NCBI RefSeq assembly: GCF_040676675.1
Contig: NZ_JBFAPK010000015.1
Location: forward strand, 1-64,000
Direction of reading: 5' to 3'
Length of the DNA stretch: 64,000 nt
Source: JBFAPK01 sp040676675
GTDB lineage: Bacteria > Actinomycetota > Actinomycetes > Mycobacteriales > Micromonosporaceae
Shown: one piece after another, positions 42,673-50,271 of the stretch
How the letters are laid out: every line of letters starts with the position of its first letter
How positions within the stretch are numbered: position 1 is the first letter of the stretch
Made by a program: the position numbers and the translations under genes
Notes under the pieces: generated by a model
Databases searched by the model: none
Seen by the model: only the letters and a program-made list of their open reading frames with translations
What the model was told of the DNA's origin: nothing

Positions 42673-44339
42673 GCGGGCACCCCGACCTCGTCTCGGCGAT
42701 CCGGACCTCCGTCGAGCGGCACGGCGACGACCGGTGGTACGCCTTCGTCCGCCGGGAGCGGGCCGGGGCGGTCGAGGACCGGCACTCCTTCGCCGAGTTG
42801 GACGCGCGCGCCCGGTCGATCGCGGCCTGGCTGCTCGACCGTGGCCTGCGCGACCGTACGGCGCTGCTGCTCTACCCGGCCGGACCGGAGTTCCTCGCCG
42901 CGTTCCTCGGCTGCCTCTACGCCCGGGTCGTCGCGGTTCCCGCGCCGCTGCCCGAGGAGGACCCTCGTGGGCTGGAGCGGCTCACCGGCATCGTCAAGGA
43001 CGCCGGGCCGGCGCTCATCCTCACCGACGCCGGGCACCGCGAGGCGCTCGGCCCGTACCTCGACCGCGTGGCCACCGACACGCTGGCGCTGCCCCACGCC
43101 GACGACTGGCGACGGCCCGACCTGCGTACGGAGACCGTCGCGTTCCTGCAGTACACCTCCGGGTCGACCAGCGAACCGAAGGGCGTCGTGCTGACCCACG
43201 GCAACCTGCTGCACAACGAGCACGCGGCCTGGACGCAGCTGGGCCGACCCGGAACGGGGACGCTCGCCGGCTGGTTGCCGCACTACCACGACATGGGCCT
43301 CATCGGCCTGCTGCTCCAACCGCTGTACGGCGGGCTGAATCTCGCCTTCACCGCGCCCGCCACGTTCCTGCGGCGGCCCGTCACCTGGCTGGAGCTGATC
43401 AGCCACTACCGGGCGGAGATCACCGTCGCGCCGAACTTCGGCTACGACTGGTGCGCCCGCAAGACCACCGACGAGCAGCTCGCCGGGCTCGACCTGGGTT
43501 CGCTGCGGATCGCCATGAACGGCGCGGAGCCCGTGCGGCCGGCCACGCTGCGCCGGGTCGCCGAGCGGCTGGGCCCGGCGGGCTTCCGGCCGCGGGCGTG
43601 GATGCCCGTGTACGGGATGGCCGAGGCGACCCTCATCGTCTCCGGCGCGCGGCGGCACCGCGGCGCGACGGTCGGTACGTTCGACACCGGCGCACTCCAG
43701 CGGCACCGGGCCGTCCCCGCCGACGCCGGTACCGAGCTGGTGAGCTGCGGCGCCCCGCTCGACGCCGAGCTGCGGATCGTCGACCCCGCTACCCGGACCG
43801 AGCTGGCCGACGGGGCGGTGGGCGAGGTCTGGCTCCGCTCGGGCAGCGTCGCCGCCGGGTACTGGCGGCAGCCCGACGAGTCGGCCGCGACGTTCGGCGC
43901 CCGTACCGCCGCTGGCGACGGCCCGTTCCTGCGCACCGGCGACCTCGGTTTCCGGCGGGACGGCGAGCTGTACGTCACCGGCCGGCTCAAGGACGTCATC
44001 ATCCTCAACGGGCGCAACATCCACCCGGAGGACCTTGAGGAGGCGGCCCGCCTGCATCCCGCGCTGGGCGTCGCCGCCGCCTTCACGCACGGCGACGACC
44101 GGGAGCACGTCGTGCTGATCCAGGAGGTGCGCACGCCCGAGGCCGACCGGCTGCCGGAGCTGGCCGAGCGGGTCCAGGCCGAGTTGGCCGGCGGGTTCGG
44201 CATCCCCGCTCCCGCCGTGCTGCTCGTCGGCCGGGGCACGATCGCCCGTACGACCAGCGGGAAGATCCGCCGGGGGCACATGCGGGAACGGTTCCTCGGC
44301 GGCCGGCTCGACCCGCTGCACACCCTGGCGGGCGCATGA
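42669..44339 (+). CDS. fatty acyl-AMP ligase (FAAL)
   Basis: 556 residues, an ANL-superfamily adenylating enzyme. Motifs: QYTSGSTSEPKGVVLTHGN (ATP loop), LPHYHDMGLIG (FAAL-type), VYGMAEATL, RTGDLGFRRDGELYVTGRLK, IILNGRNIHPEDLE, and the catalytic Lys in RTTSGKIRRG. FAALs activate a fatty acid as acyl-AMP and transfer it to an ACP rather than CoA; the ACP at 48040 is the obvious partner. ATG 42669 overlaps the hydrolase stop, and the ACAD gene follows with ATGA overlap. Homologues load lipid chains in lipopeptide pathways such as ramoplanin and daptomycin. Confidence 0.92.
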   Translation: MSGHPDLVSAIRTSVERHGDDRWYAFVRRERAGAVEDRHSFAELDARARSIAAWLLDRGLRDRTALLLYPAGPEFLAAFLGCLYARVVAVPAPLPEEDPRGLERLTGIVKDAGPALILTDAGHREALGPYLDRVATDTLALPHADDWRRPDLRTETVAFLQYTSGSTSEPKGVVLTHGNLLHNEHAAWTQLGRPGTGTLAGWLPHYHDMGLIGLLLQPLYGGLNLAFTAPATFLRRPVTWLELISHYRAEITVAPNFGYDWCARKTTDEQLAGLDLGSLRIAMNGAEPVRPATLRRVAERLGPAGFRPRAWMPVYGMAEATLIVSGARRHRGATVGTFDTGALQRHRAVPADAGTELVSCGAPLDAELRIVDPATRTELADGAVGEVWLRSGSVAAGYWRQPDESAATFGARTAAGDGPFLRTGDLGFRRDGELYVTGRLKDVIILNGRNIHPEDLEEAARLHPALGVAAAFTHGDDREHVVLIQEVRTPEADRLPELAERVQAELAGGFGIPAPAVLLVGRGTIARTTSGKIRRGHMRERFLGGRLDPLHTLAGA

Positions 44340-46165
44340 GCACCGCAGCCGCCGGGCCCGCGACCCCGCCCGACGCGCTCGGGCCGGCCCGGGAGCTGGA
44401 GCGGCGCCTCGGCGACCCGGAGGACCCGACCGTGGAGTTCTCCTTCGCCCGGTCCCGGTCTCTGGACGAGCGCGAGGAGTTCCCCGAGGCGATCTGCGCC
44501 GGGCTGACCGCGTGGGGACTGCACCGGTACTTCGTCCCGCCCGAGTACGGCGGGGCGCTCCGCTCGTACGAGGAGTTGCTGCACCTCGTACGCCTGGTCG
44601 CGCGCCGCGACCTCACGGTGGCCATCGGCTACGGCAAGACCTTCCTCGGTGCGGTCTCGGCCTGGGTCGCCGGTACCCCCGAGCAGTGTGCCGACCTGGC
44701 GGAGCGGGTCCTGGCCGGTACGCCCGTCGCCTGGGCGTTGACCGAGCGCGACCACGGCAGCGACCTGCTCGCCGGCGAGGTGGTCGCGACCCGGGCCGAG
44801 GAGTCCTTCCGGTTGACCGGCGAGAAGTGGCTGATCAACAACGCCACCCGGGGGCGGCTGCTCACCGTGCTGGCGCGTACCGACCCGGCCGGCGGCGCGC
44901 GCGGGTTCGACCTGCTGCTCGTCGACAAGGAGCGCCTCGGCCCCGACGCCCTGCGCTGCCTGCCCAAGGTCCGTACGCTCGGCATCCGCGGCGCGGACAT
45001 CAGCGGCGTCGCGTTCGCCGGCGCGGTGCTGCCCGCCGCCGCGCGGCTCGGGCCGCCCGGCTCCGGCCTCGAAACCGTCCTTCGGGGACTCCAGCTGACC
45101 CGCACCATGTGCGCCGCCCTCAGCCTGGGCGCCGGCGAGCACGCGCTGCGGATCGCCAGCGCCTGGGCGGGCGCCCGCCGGCTGTACGGCCGGGTTCTGG
45201 CCGACCTGCCGGCGGCGCGGCGGGTGCTGCTCGACGCGTACGCCGACCAGCTCGCCGCCGAGGCGACGGCCGTCGTGGCGGCCCGCATGATCCACTGGCT
45301 GCCCGGGGAGCTGAGCGTCGCCAGCGCCGCCGTCAAGTACCTGCTCCCGGTGCGGACCGAGGCGAGCATCGCCGCCCTCGGCCGGCTGCTCGGCGCCCGG
45401 TCGATCTTCGCGGACGGCGATTTCCAGAAGGTCGGCCGGGACGCGCGGATCGTCTCCCTCTTCGACGGCAGCACCGTGGTCAACCTGCACGCCGTCGTCA
45501 GCCAGTTCCCCAACCTGGTGCGCGGGTACCGCCGCCCGCGGCCGTGGTCGCGGCTGCGCCCCGTCGCGGACCTGCGCCGGGCGGTCCCGCCGTTCGATCG
45601 GGAGCGGCTCGCCCTCGCCGCCCGGGACGGGCTGACGGTGCTGGCCGCCCTGCCGGACGCGGCGCGCGTGCTGGCCGAGCTGGCGCTGGCCCGGCCCGGC
45701 CTGACGACCGCCGCCGAGCTGGCCGGCGCGCTGGCCCGGCACACCGACCGGCTGCACGCGACGATCGCGCGACTGCGGCCCGCGCGCGGCGGTGCCCCCG
45801 GCACGCATCTCGCCGCCGCCCAGGACCTGGCCCGTTGCTACGCGGGCGCCGCGGCCGTCACCCTCTGGCTCGCCAACCACGACCGCGCCGACCAAGAGTG
45901 GCCCGGTCACGACCGAGCGGGTCACGACCGAGCCGGCCAGGAACGGCCCGGCCACGACCGCGCCGAGTGTGGCTCCGCGGCGCTCTGGACGGACGGCCGC
46001 TGGCTGGCGGCCGTCCTGGGCCGGCTGCTCGGCGAGCTGGGTGAGCCGGTGCGGCCCCGGCCCGAGGTGGACGAGGCGCTCTGGGCGGGGCTGACCGGCC
46101 AGGCCGCGTCGCGCCGGCTCTTCTCCCTCTTCGAGTGCGAGCTGGCCGAGGGAATGGGGCCGTGA
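44336..46165 (+). CDS. acyl-CoA (acyl-ACP) dehydrogenase-like protein 1
   Basis: 609 residues, longer than ordinary ACADs (about 380) and similar in length to those of lipopeptide clusters. The ACAD core (about 40-400) includes YFVPPEYGG, AWALTERDHGSDLLAGEV, RLTGEKWLINNATRG, KVRTLGIRGADISGVAFAGA and FQKVGRDARIVSLFDGSTVV. Where most ACADs have the catalytic Glu in YEGT, this protein has FDGST. The C-terminal 200 residues are a helical extension with a short HDRAG-type repeat (45890-45965). It probably introduces a double bond into an ACP-bound chain using FAD. It overlaps FAAL by 4 bp; the second ACAD follows at once. Confidence 0.87.
   Translation: MSTAAAGPATPPDALGPARELERRLGDPEDPTVEFSFARSRSLDEREEFPEAICAGLTAWGLHRYFVPPEYGGALRSYEELLHLVRLVARRDLTVAIGYGKTFLGAVSAWVAGTPEQCADLAERVLAGTPVAWALTERDHGSDLLAGEVVATRAEESFRLTGEKWLINNATRGRLLTVLARTDPAGGARGFDLLLVDKERLGPDALRCLPKVRTLGIRGADISGVAFAGAVLPAAARLGPPGSGLETVLRGLQLTRTMCAALSLGAGEHALRIASAWAGARRLYGRVLADLPAARRVLLDAYADQLAAEATAVVAARMIHWLPGELSVASAAVKYLLPVRTEASIAALGRLLGARSIFADGDFQKVGRDARIVSLFDGSTVVNLHAVVSQFPNLVRGYRRPRPWSRLRPVADLRRAVPPFDRERLALAARDGLTVLAALPDAARVLAELALARPGLTTAAELAGALARHTDRLHATIARLRPARGGAPGTHLAAAQDLARCYAGAAAVTLWLANHDRADQEWPGHDRAGHDRAGQERPGHDRAECGSAALWTDGRWLAAVLGRLLGELGEPVRPRPEVDEALWAGLTGQAASRRLFSLFECELAEGMGP
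45890..45965 (+). repeat. in-frame degenerate repeat inside ACAD 1
   Basis: GGTCACGACCGAGC-like units repeat three to four times, encoding DRADQEWPGHDRAGHDRAGQ. The stretch is in frame and probably a flexible loop that expands by slippage. Confidence 0.6.
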
Positions 46166-46203
46166 CGGTGGGGCCAGTGCCCGCCGGGGGAGGGGAGAGC
46201 GCC

Positions 46204-47970
46204 GTGACGGTGGAGCTGGAGGCGGTCCTGGGCGACCCGAGGGACGGTGCCAACCCGGTCGGCGCGGCGCGGATCCTGCGCGCCGACGAGCGGGGGGAGC
46301 TGCTCGCGGCCGGCGAGGAGGCGCTGGCCTCCTGGGGCCTCAACGCCGAGTTCGTCCCGGCCCGCCTCGGCGGGCGGCTGGTCGCGGCCGACCGGCTGGT
46401 ACGGGCGGTCCGCCCGGTCTTCCGGCGGGACCTGAGCCTGGGGCTCGGCTACGGGGTCACCTCGCTCATGGCCGCCGTCAACGTCTGGTCCGCCGGTACG
46501 CCCGCGCAGCGGCGCCGGGTCGCCGACCTGCTGCTGCGCGGCGAGCGGCTGGCCGTGGCGTACCACGAGCCGGAGCACGGCAACGACCTCGCCCGCAACG
46601 AGTTCGCCGCCCGCGTCGACGGCGACCTGCTCCGGCTCGCCGGCAGCAAGCGGGTCGTCAACAACATCGCGCGGTGCGCCGCGTTCGTGCTGTTCGCGCG
46701 TACGGCCGACAGCGCCGGCCCGCGCGCCCACTCCCTGCTGCTCGTCGAGCGGGACCGGCTCGACCCGGCGCGGGTGGCGTTCCTGCCGCGCACCCGGACC
46801 AGCGGCGTTCGCGGCGTACGCCTCGGCGGCGTGCGGGCCGCGGACCTGCCCGTACCGGCCACCGCGCTGCTCGGCGCGCCCGGGCGGGGGATGGAGAACG
46901 CGCTGCGCTCGTTCCAGGTCACCCGGGCCGTCCTCCCCGGGTTGGCGGTCGGCGCGGTCGACACCGCCCTGCGCACCGTCCTGCGGTTCGCGATGTCCCG
47001 ACGCCTCTACGGCGGTACGGTGCTGGACCTGCCCCACGCGCGCGAGACCCTGGCCGGCGCCCTCGCCGACCTGCTCGCGGTCGACGCGCTCGCCACGGCC
47101 GCCTGCCGCGGCCTGCACCTGCTTCCCGAGCAGTCGTCGCTGCACTCCGCCGCCGCGAAGTACCTCGGCGCCCGCCTGCTGACCGGCGCCATGGAGGAGC
47201 TGGCGGTGGTCCTCGGTGCCCGCTACTACCTGCGCGAGGGGGAGCACGCGCTCTTCGGCAAGCACCTGCGCGACCTTCCGGTGGTCGGGCTGGGCCACGC
47301 GGGCGAGACGGCCTGCCTGCTCGCGATCATCCCGCAGCTGCCGGCGCTGGCCCGGCGCGCCTGGCGTACGCCGGCCGCGCCGCCACCCGCGCTCTTCGCC
47401 GGACCACCGGGACCGCTCGCCGCCCCGGCCGCGCCACCACCCGAACTGCCCACGCCACCGCCCGATCCGGCCGCGCCGCTCGTCGCCCCGGACGCCGACC
47501 CGGCCGGGCTGCCCGAGCTGGACTTCGCCCGGCTGACCCTCGCCAGCGCCGGGCGGGACGATCTCACCGGCCTCCTGCTCACCGCGACGGTCCCGGAGGA
47601 CGGCCCGCGCCACCTGGTGGCGAGCCTCGCCGACTCCCTGCGGGCGCTCGCCCGCGACGCCGCCACGACCCCGCCGGCGCGGCGGGGCCCGCTCGCCGAC
47701 CCCGAGACGATGCGCCTCGCGGAGCGGTACGCCCTGCTGCTGGCCGCGGCGGCGGCGGTCGGCACGTGGCTCGCCGGCCGCGAGCGCGGCGACCCGTTTC
47801 TCGGCGAGCCGCGCTGGCTGGCGGCGACCCTGGCCCGGCTGTACGGACACCTCGCCGGCCGGCCCGCCCCCCTGCCCGCCGGTACCGCCGACTGGTTGGT
47901 GCGCACGCTGCTGGACCGGGAGCGGGACGGCCTCTCCTTCGACCTGAGCGCGACGCCGGTCCGCACGTGA
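46204..47970 (+). CDS. acyl-CoA (acyl-ACP) dehydrogenase-like protein 2
   Basis: 588 residues from GTG 46204, which has GGAGGGGAGA 5-6 nt upstream. GTG 46162 overlaps the previous stop (GTGA) and would add 14 residues. The ACAD-like fold is visible: AEFVPARLGGRLVAADRLVR, VAYHEPEHGNDLARNEFAAR, LAGSKRVVNNIARC, and FGKHLRDLPVVGLGHAGETA. The position of the usual YEGT Glu reads HAGET, so the catalytic base is changed or moved. A Pro-rich linker (about 410-450) precedes a helical C-terminal domain. It is a paralogue of ACAD 1; pairs of this kind act on ACP-bound fatty acids in ramoplanin- and enduracidin-type clusters. Confidence 0.85.
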   Translation: MTVELEAVLGDPRDGANPVGAARILRADERGELLAAGEEALASWGLNAEFVPARLGGRLVAADRLVRAVRPVFRRDLSLGLGYGVTSLMAAVNVWSAGTPAQRRRVADLLLRGERLAVAYHEPEHGNDLARNEFAARVDGDLLRLAGSKRVVNNIARCAAFVLFARTADSAGPRAHSLLLVERDRLDPARVAFLPRTRTSGVRGVRLGGVRAADLPVPATALLGAPGRGMENALRSFQVTRAVLPGLAVGAVDTALRTVLRFAMSRRLYGGTVLDLPHARETLAGALADLLAVDALATAACRGLHLLPEQSSLHSAAAKYLGARLLTGAMEELAVVLGARYYLREGEHALFGKHLRDLPVVGLGHAGETACLLAIIPQLPALARRAWRTPAAPPPALFAGPPGPLAAPAAPPPELPTPPPDPAAPLVAPDADPAGLPELDFARLTLASAGRDDLTGLLLTATVPEDGPRHLVASLADSLRALARDAATTPPARRGPLADPETMRLAERYALLLAAAAAVGTWLAGRERGDPFLGEPRWLAATLARLYGHLAGRPAPLPAGTADWLVRTLLDRERDGLSFDLSATPVRT

Positions 47971-48039
47971 CCATCCCGACGCCCGCGGCCGACCGGGCCG
48001 CCCCTCGCAGCTGACGACCACCCCGACGGGAGCGAACGC

Positions 48040-48294
48040 ATGCCCTCCATCACCCGGACCGCGCTGACCGACTGGCTCGTGGAGCGGGTCGCGTACTACG
48101 TGGAGCGCGACCCGGCCGAGATCGACCCGACCCGGCAGCTCACCATCTACGGCATGGACTCGGTCTACACCCTCGGCCTGGCCGGCGACATCGAGGAGGA
48201 GTTCGGCGTGCCGGTCGACCCCACGGTCGCCTGGGACAACCCGACCATCGAGGCGATCGCCGACTACGTGCTGGGCGCCACGGGACGGGACTGA
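48040..48294 (+). CDS. acyl carrier protein
   Basis: 84 residues, the normal size of a discrete ACP. The phosphopantetheine attachment motif is YGMDSVYTLGLAGDIEEEFG, with Ser41 in G-M-D-S. Helix 1 is TALTDWLVERVAYYVE, and the C-terminal helix TIEAIADYVLG. It should be charged by the FAAL at 42669 and modified by the two ACAD-like proteins; the isonitrile-synthase-like protein may also work on its cargo. GGGAGCG precedes ATG 48040. Its 3' end overlaps the convergent FkbM methyltransferase gene by 31 bp. Confidence 0.93.
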   Translation: MPSITRTALTDWLVERVAYYVERDPAEIDPTRQLTIYGMDSVYTLGLAGDIEEEFGVPVDPTVAWDNPTIEAIADYVLGATGRD

Positions 48295-49232
48295 CCACCG
48301 TCCGGCCCGGGTTCCCGGGCGCCGTCGGGCAGCCGGGCGTAGACGTCGCCGGAACGCCCGAGCGGCCGGAACCGTTCGAGCAGCCGTACCAGCTCGGCCG
48401 CGTCGAGCCAGCGGTCGCTGGCGTACCGCATGGTCTCGACGGGCGAGTAGTTGTAGCGGTAGCCGCCGGCCGGGGCGCCGAGCCGCTCCACGCGGGCGAG
48501 GACGTCGAGGGCGGCGTCGTGCGCCGGCGGCAGGTACTCGAAGGAGAGCGCGGGCAGCGGGCGGCTGAGCCCGGCCAGGACCTCGGCCTCGAACCCCTCG
48601 ACATCGATCTTGCAGAAGGCGGGCGTCCCGTATGCCGCGACGAGGTCGTCGAGCGTGACCACCGGGACCTCGACGGAGCGGTCCCACCGGACCCGGCTGA
48701 AGCCGCGGTCGGCCGTGACGGAGCCGATCCAGTCCGGCGACATCGACGAGACGGTCGGCGTGGCGCTGGAGAGGGCGAGCCGGGCCCGCCCGGCGCGTGC
48801 CCCGACGGCCTCGGCCACGATGGTGACGTCCCGGTCCCGGCCGAAGAGGGTGCGCAGAACGCGCAGGCAGTCGGGCTGGGGTTCGACCGCGACCACCCGG
48901 GCGCCCAACCGCCGCCAGGTGCGTACCCGGCCACCCACGTGGGCGCCGATGTCGAAGCCGAGATCCCCCGGCCCGAGGAACTCGCGGTAGAGCCGCCGGG
49001 CCCGCCGGTGCTTGCCCGGCTGGCCGTGGTAGATCACCAGGGACCGCGCGATACCCCAGGAGCGGCGGAGCCCGTCGGAGACCCCTGCGCGAATCGGTAC
49101 CAACGTTCCTCCCTGCCACGTGCCGACGACCCGTGCCGACGACCCGTGCATGAGTACGGGCCGCGCGGGCGTTCGGTTCGCCGTGGCCGGTACCAGGGCC
49201 ATGTCCTGCCGATCACTGCCGGCCCGCGTCAT
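48264..49232 (-). CDS. FkbM family methyltransferase
   Basis: 322 residues. A SAM-dependent methyltransferase of the FkbM type: GDLGFDIGAHVGGRVRTWRR (SAM loop), VVAVEPQPDCLRVLRTLFG, a hydrophobic strand VTIVAEAVGARAG, PVVTLDDLVAAYGTPAFCKI and DVEGFEAEVLAGL. The N-terminal 65 residues are not conserved. ATG 49232 overlaps the stop of the pentapeptide-repeat gene (ATGA), so it is the last gene of the signalling operon. The acceptor is unknown (sugars and antibiotics are usual). It meets the ACP gene end to end with a 31-bp overlap. Confidence 0.88.
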   Translation of the reverse strand: MTRAGSDRQDMALVPATANRTPARPVLMHGSSARVVGTWQGGTLVPIRAGVSDGLRRSWGIARSLVIYHGQPGKHRRARRLYREFLGPGDLGFDIGAHVGGRVRTWRRLGARVVAVEPQPDCLRVLRTLFGRDRDVTIVAEAVGARAGRARLALSSATPTVSSMSPDWIGSVTADRGFSRVRWDRSVEVPVVTLDDLVAAYGTPAFCKIDVEGFEAEVLAGLSRPLPALSFEYLPPAHDAALDVLARVERLGAPAGGYRYNYSPVETMRYASDRWLDAAELVRLLERFRPLGRSGDVYARLPDGAREPGPDGGQSRPVAPST

Positions 49233-49972
49233 CCGCCGTCCGCCTCGTCCCGGCCCTCGATCCGGATACCCAGCGCGCCGGCCAGGGTATGGGAGAGCGC
49301 CACCAGATCCTGGTCCGCGACCACCGCGCCCGCCATGCTCGTCACCCCGCCGATCCCGGCCAGGTCGCAGTTGGCGAACCGGGTGCCCGCCATCGTCGCC
49401 TGCGAGAACTGCGCGCCGGTGAGGTCGCAGTCGCGGAACCGCGCGCCGCTCAGGTCGGCGTTCTGGAAGTCCGCCCGGGCCAGGTTGCACCCCTCGAAGA
49501 CGACCCGGTGGAAGTCCGTGAACCGGAACGAGGAGAGGTCGAGCCGGCACTGCGAGACCGTGACGTCCCGCAGCACCCCGTTGACCCACTGGACCCCGGT
49601 CATCCGTACCGTCGACAGCCGGGCCCGGAGCATGGACGACCGCTCCGCCCGCAGGTTCGCCAGGTTCGTGCTCTCGACCAGGCAGTCGGTGAGGGTCGCA
49701 CCGTCGAGCCGCGTACCGCTGAGGTCCGCGCCTCGGAACCGGCACTGCTGGAACTCGACCCCGTCGGCCGACCGTCCGGAGAGGTCGAGGTCGAAGAAGC
49801 CGAGCCGCTGGAACGTCGCCTCGTCCCCGAGGTCGTGCTCCTCGACCGTGGCCAGCTCCAGCGACGACGGCGGCCGGGGGCTCTCCGGGGCCCGCCAGCG
49901 CGGATCACCACGACGCGACGAGCGTACCGGCGTTCCCGCCCGCTGGCCGGCGCGCCGCCCGCCGGCCGTCAC
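49229..49972 (-). CDS. pentapeptide-repeat protein
   Basis: 247 residues. After a basic N-terminal stretch, about 25 A(D/N)Lxx-type pentapeptides run from residue 55 to 225 (FRGADLSGTRLDGATLTDCL, CNLARADFQNADLSGARFRD, CDLTGAQFSQATMAGTRFAN), predicting a right-handed quadrilateral beta-helix. Relatives mimic DNA and protect gyrase or act as scaffolds; the role here is not known. GTG 49972 overlaps the STAS stop (GTGA), and the FkbM gene overlaps the 3' end, so four genes are translationally coupled. Confidence 0.87.
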   Translation of the reverse strand: MTAGGRRAGQRAGTPVRSSRRGDPRWRAPESPRPPSSLELATVEEHDLGDEATFQRLGFFDLDLSGRSADGVEFQQCRFRGADLSGTRLDGATLTDCLVESTNLANLRAERSSMLRARLSTVRMTGVQWVNGVLRDVTVSQCRLDLSSFRFTDFHRVVFEGCNLARADFQNADLSGARFRDCDLTGAQFSQATMAGTRFANCDLAGIGGVTSMAGAVVADQDLVALSHTLAGALGIRIEGRDEADGG

Positions 49973-50271
49973 GGGCCCTCGACGGTGGTGAGTTCCGCCA
50001 GGCCGGAGATGGTCAGTACGGGGGCCAGGATCGGGTTGGCCACCAGCCGGATCCGCTCGACGTGGGCGTAGAGGGCGGCCAGGCCGGCGCTGTCGAGGTA
50101 CTCGACGGCCGTGAGGTCGACCACGAGCGGCTCGTCGCCCGTCCGGGTGACGGCCTCGGTCAGCGCGCCCGTGAGGGCGTCCACGTTGCTCATGTCGATC
50201 TCGCCTACGGCGGTCAGGACCAGGCTGCCGTCCGGGTGGCGGCCCGTGGTGAGCGTGAGCGGAGTGGTCAT
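49969..50271 (-). CDS. STAS-domain anti-sigma factor antagonist
   Basis: 100 residues, the size of RsbV/SpoIIAA proteins. The STAS fold is LVLTAVGEIDMSNVDALTGA, LVVDLTAVEYLDSAGLAALY, with Ser61 in D-S-A-G as the regulatory phosphorylation site. It should be the substrate of both the anti-sigma-type ATPase domain and the PP2C phosphatase domain of the preceding giant protein, forming a partner-switch. ATG 50271 overlaps the stop of that gene (ATGA). Confidence 0.92.
   Translation of the reverse strand: MTTPLTLTTGRHPDGSLVLTAVGEIDMSNVDALTGALTEAVTRTGDEPLVVDLTAVEYLDSAGLAALYAHVERIRLVANPILAPVLTISGLAELTTVEGP

Noticed and set aside
39020..48294. Assignment to the known isonitrile lipopeptide (ScoA-E / Rv0097-0101) pathway
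   Set aside because: That pathway uses a non-heme Fe/2OG enzyme and an NRPS; here the candidate is PvcA-like and no NRPS is present.
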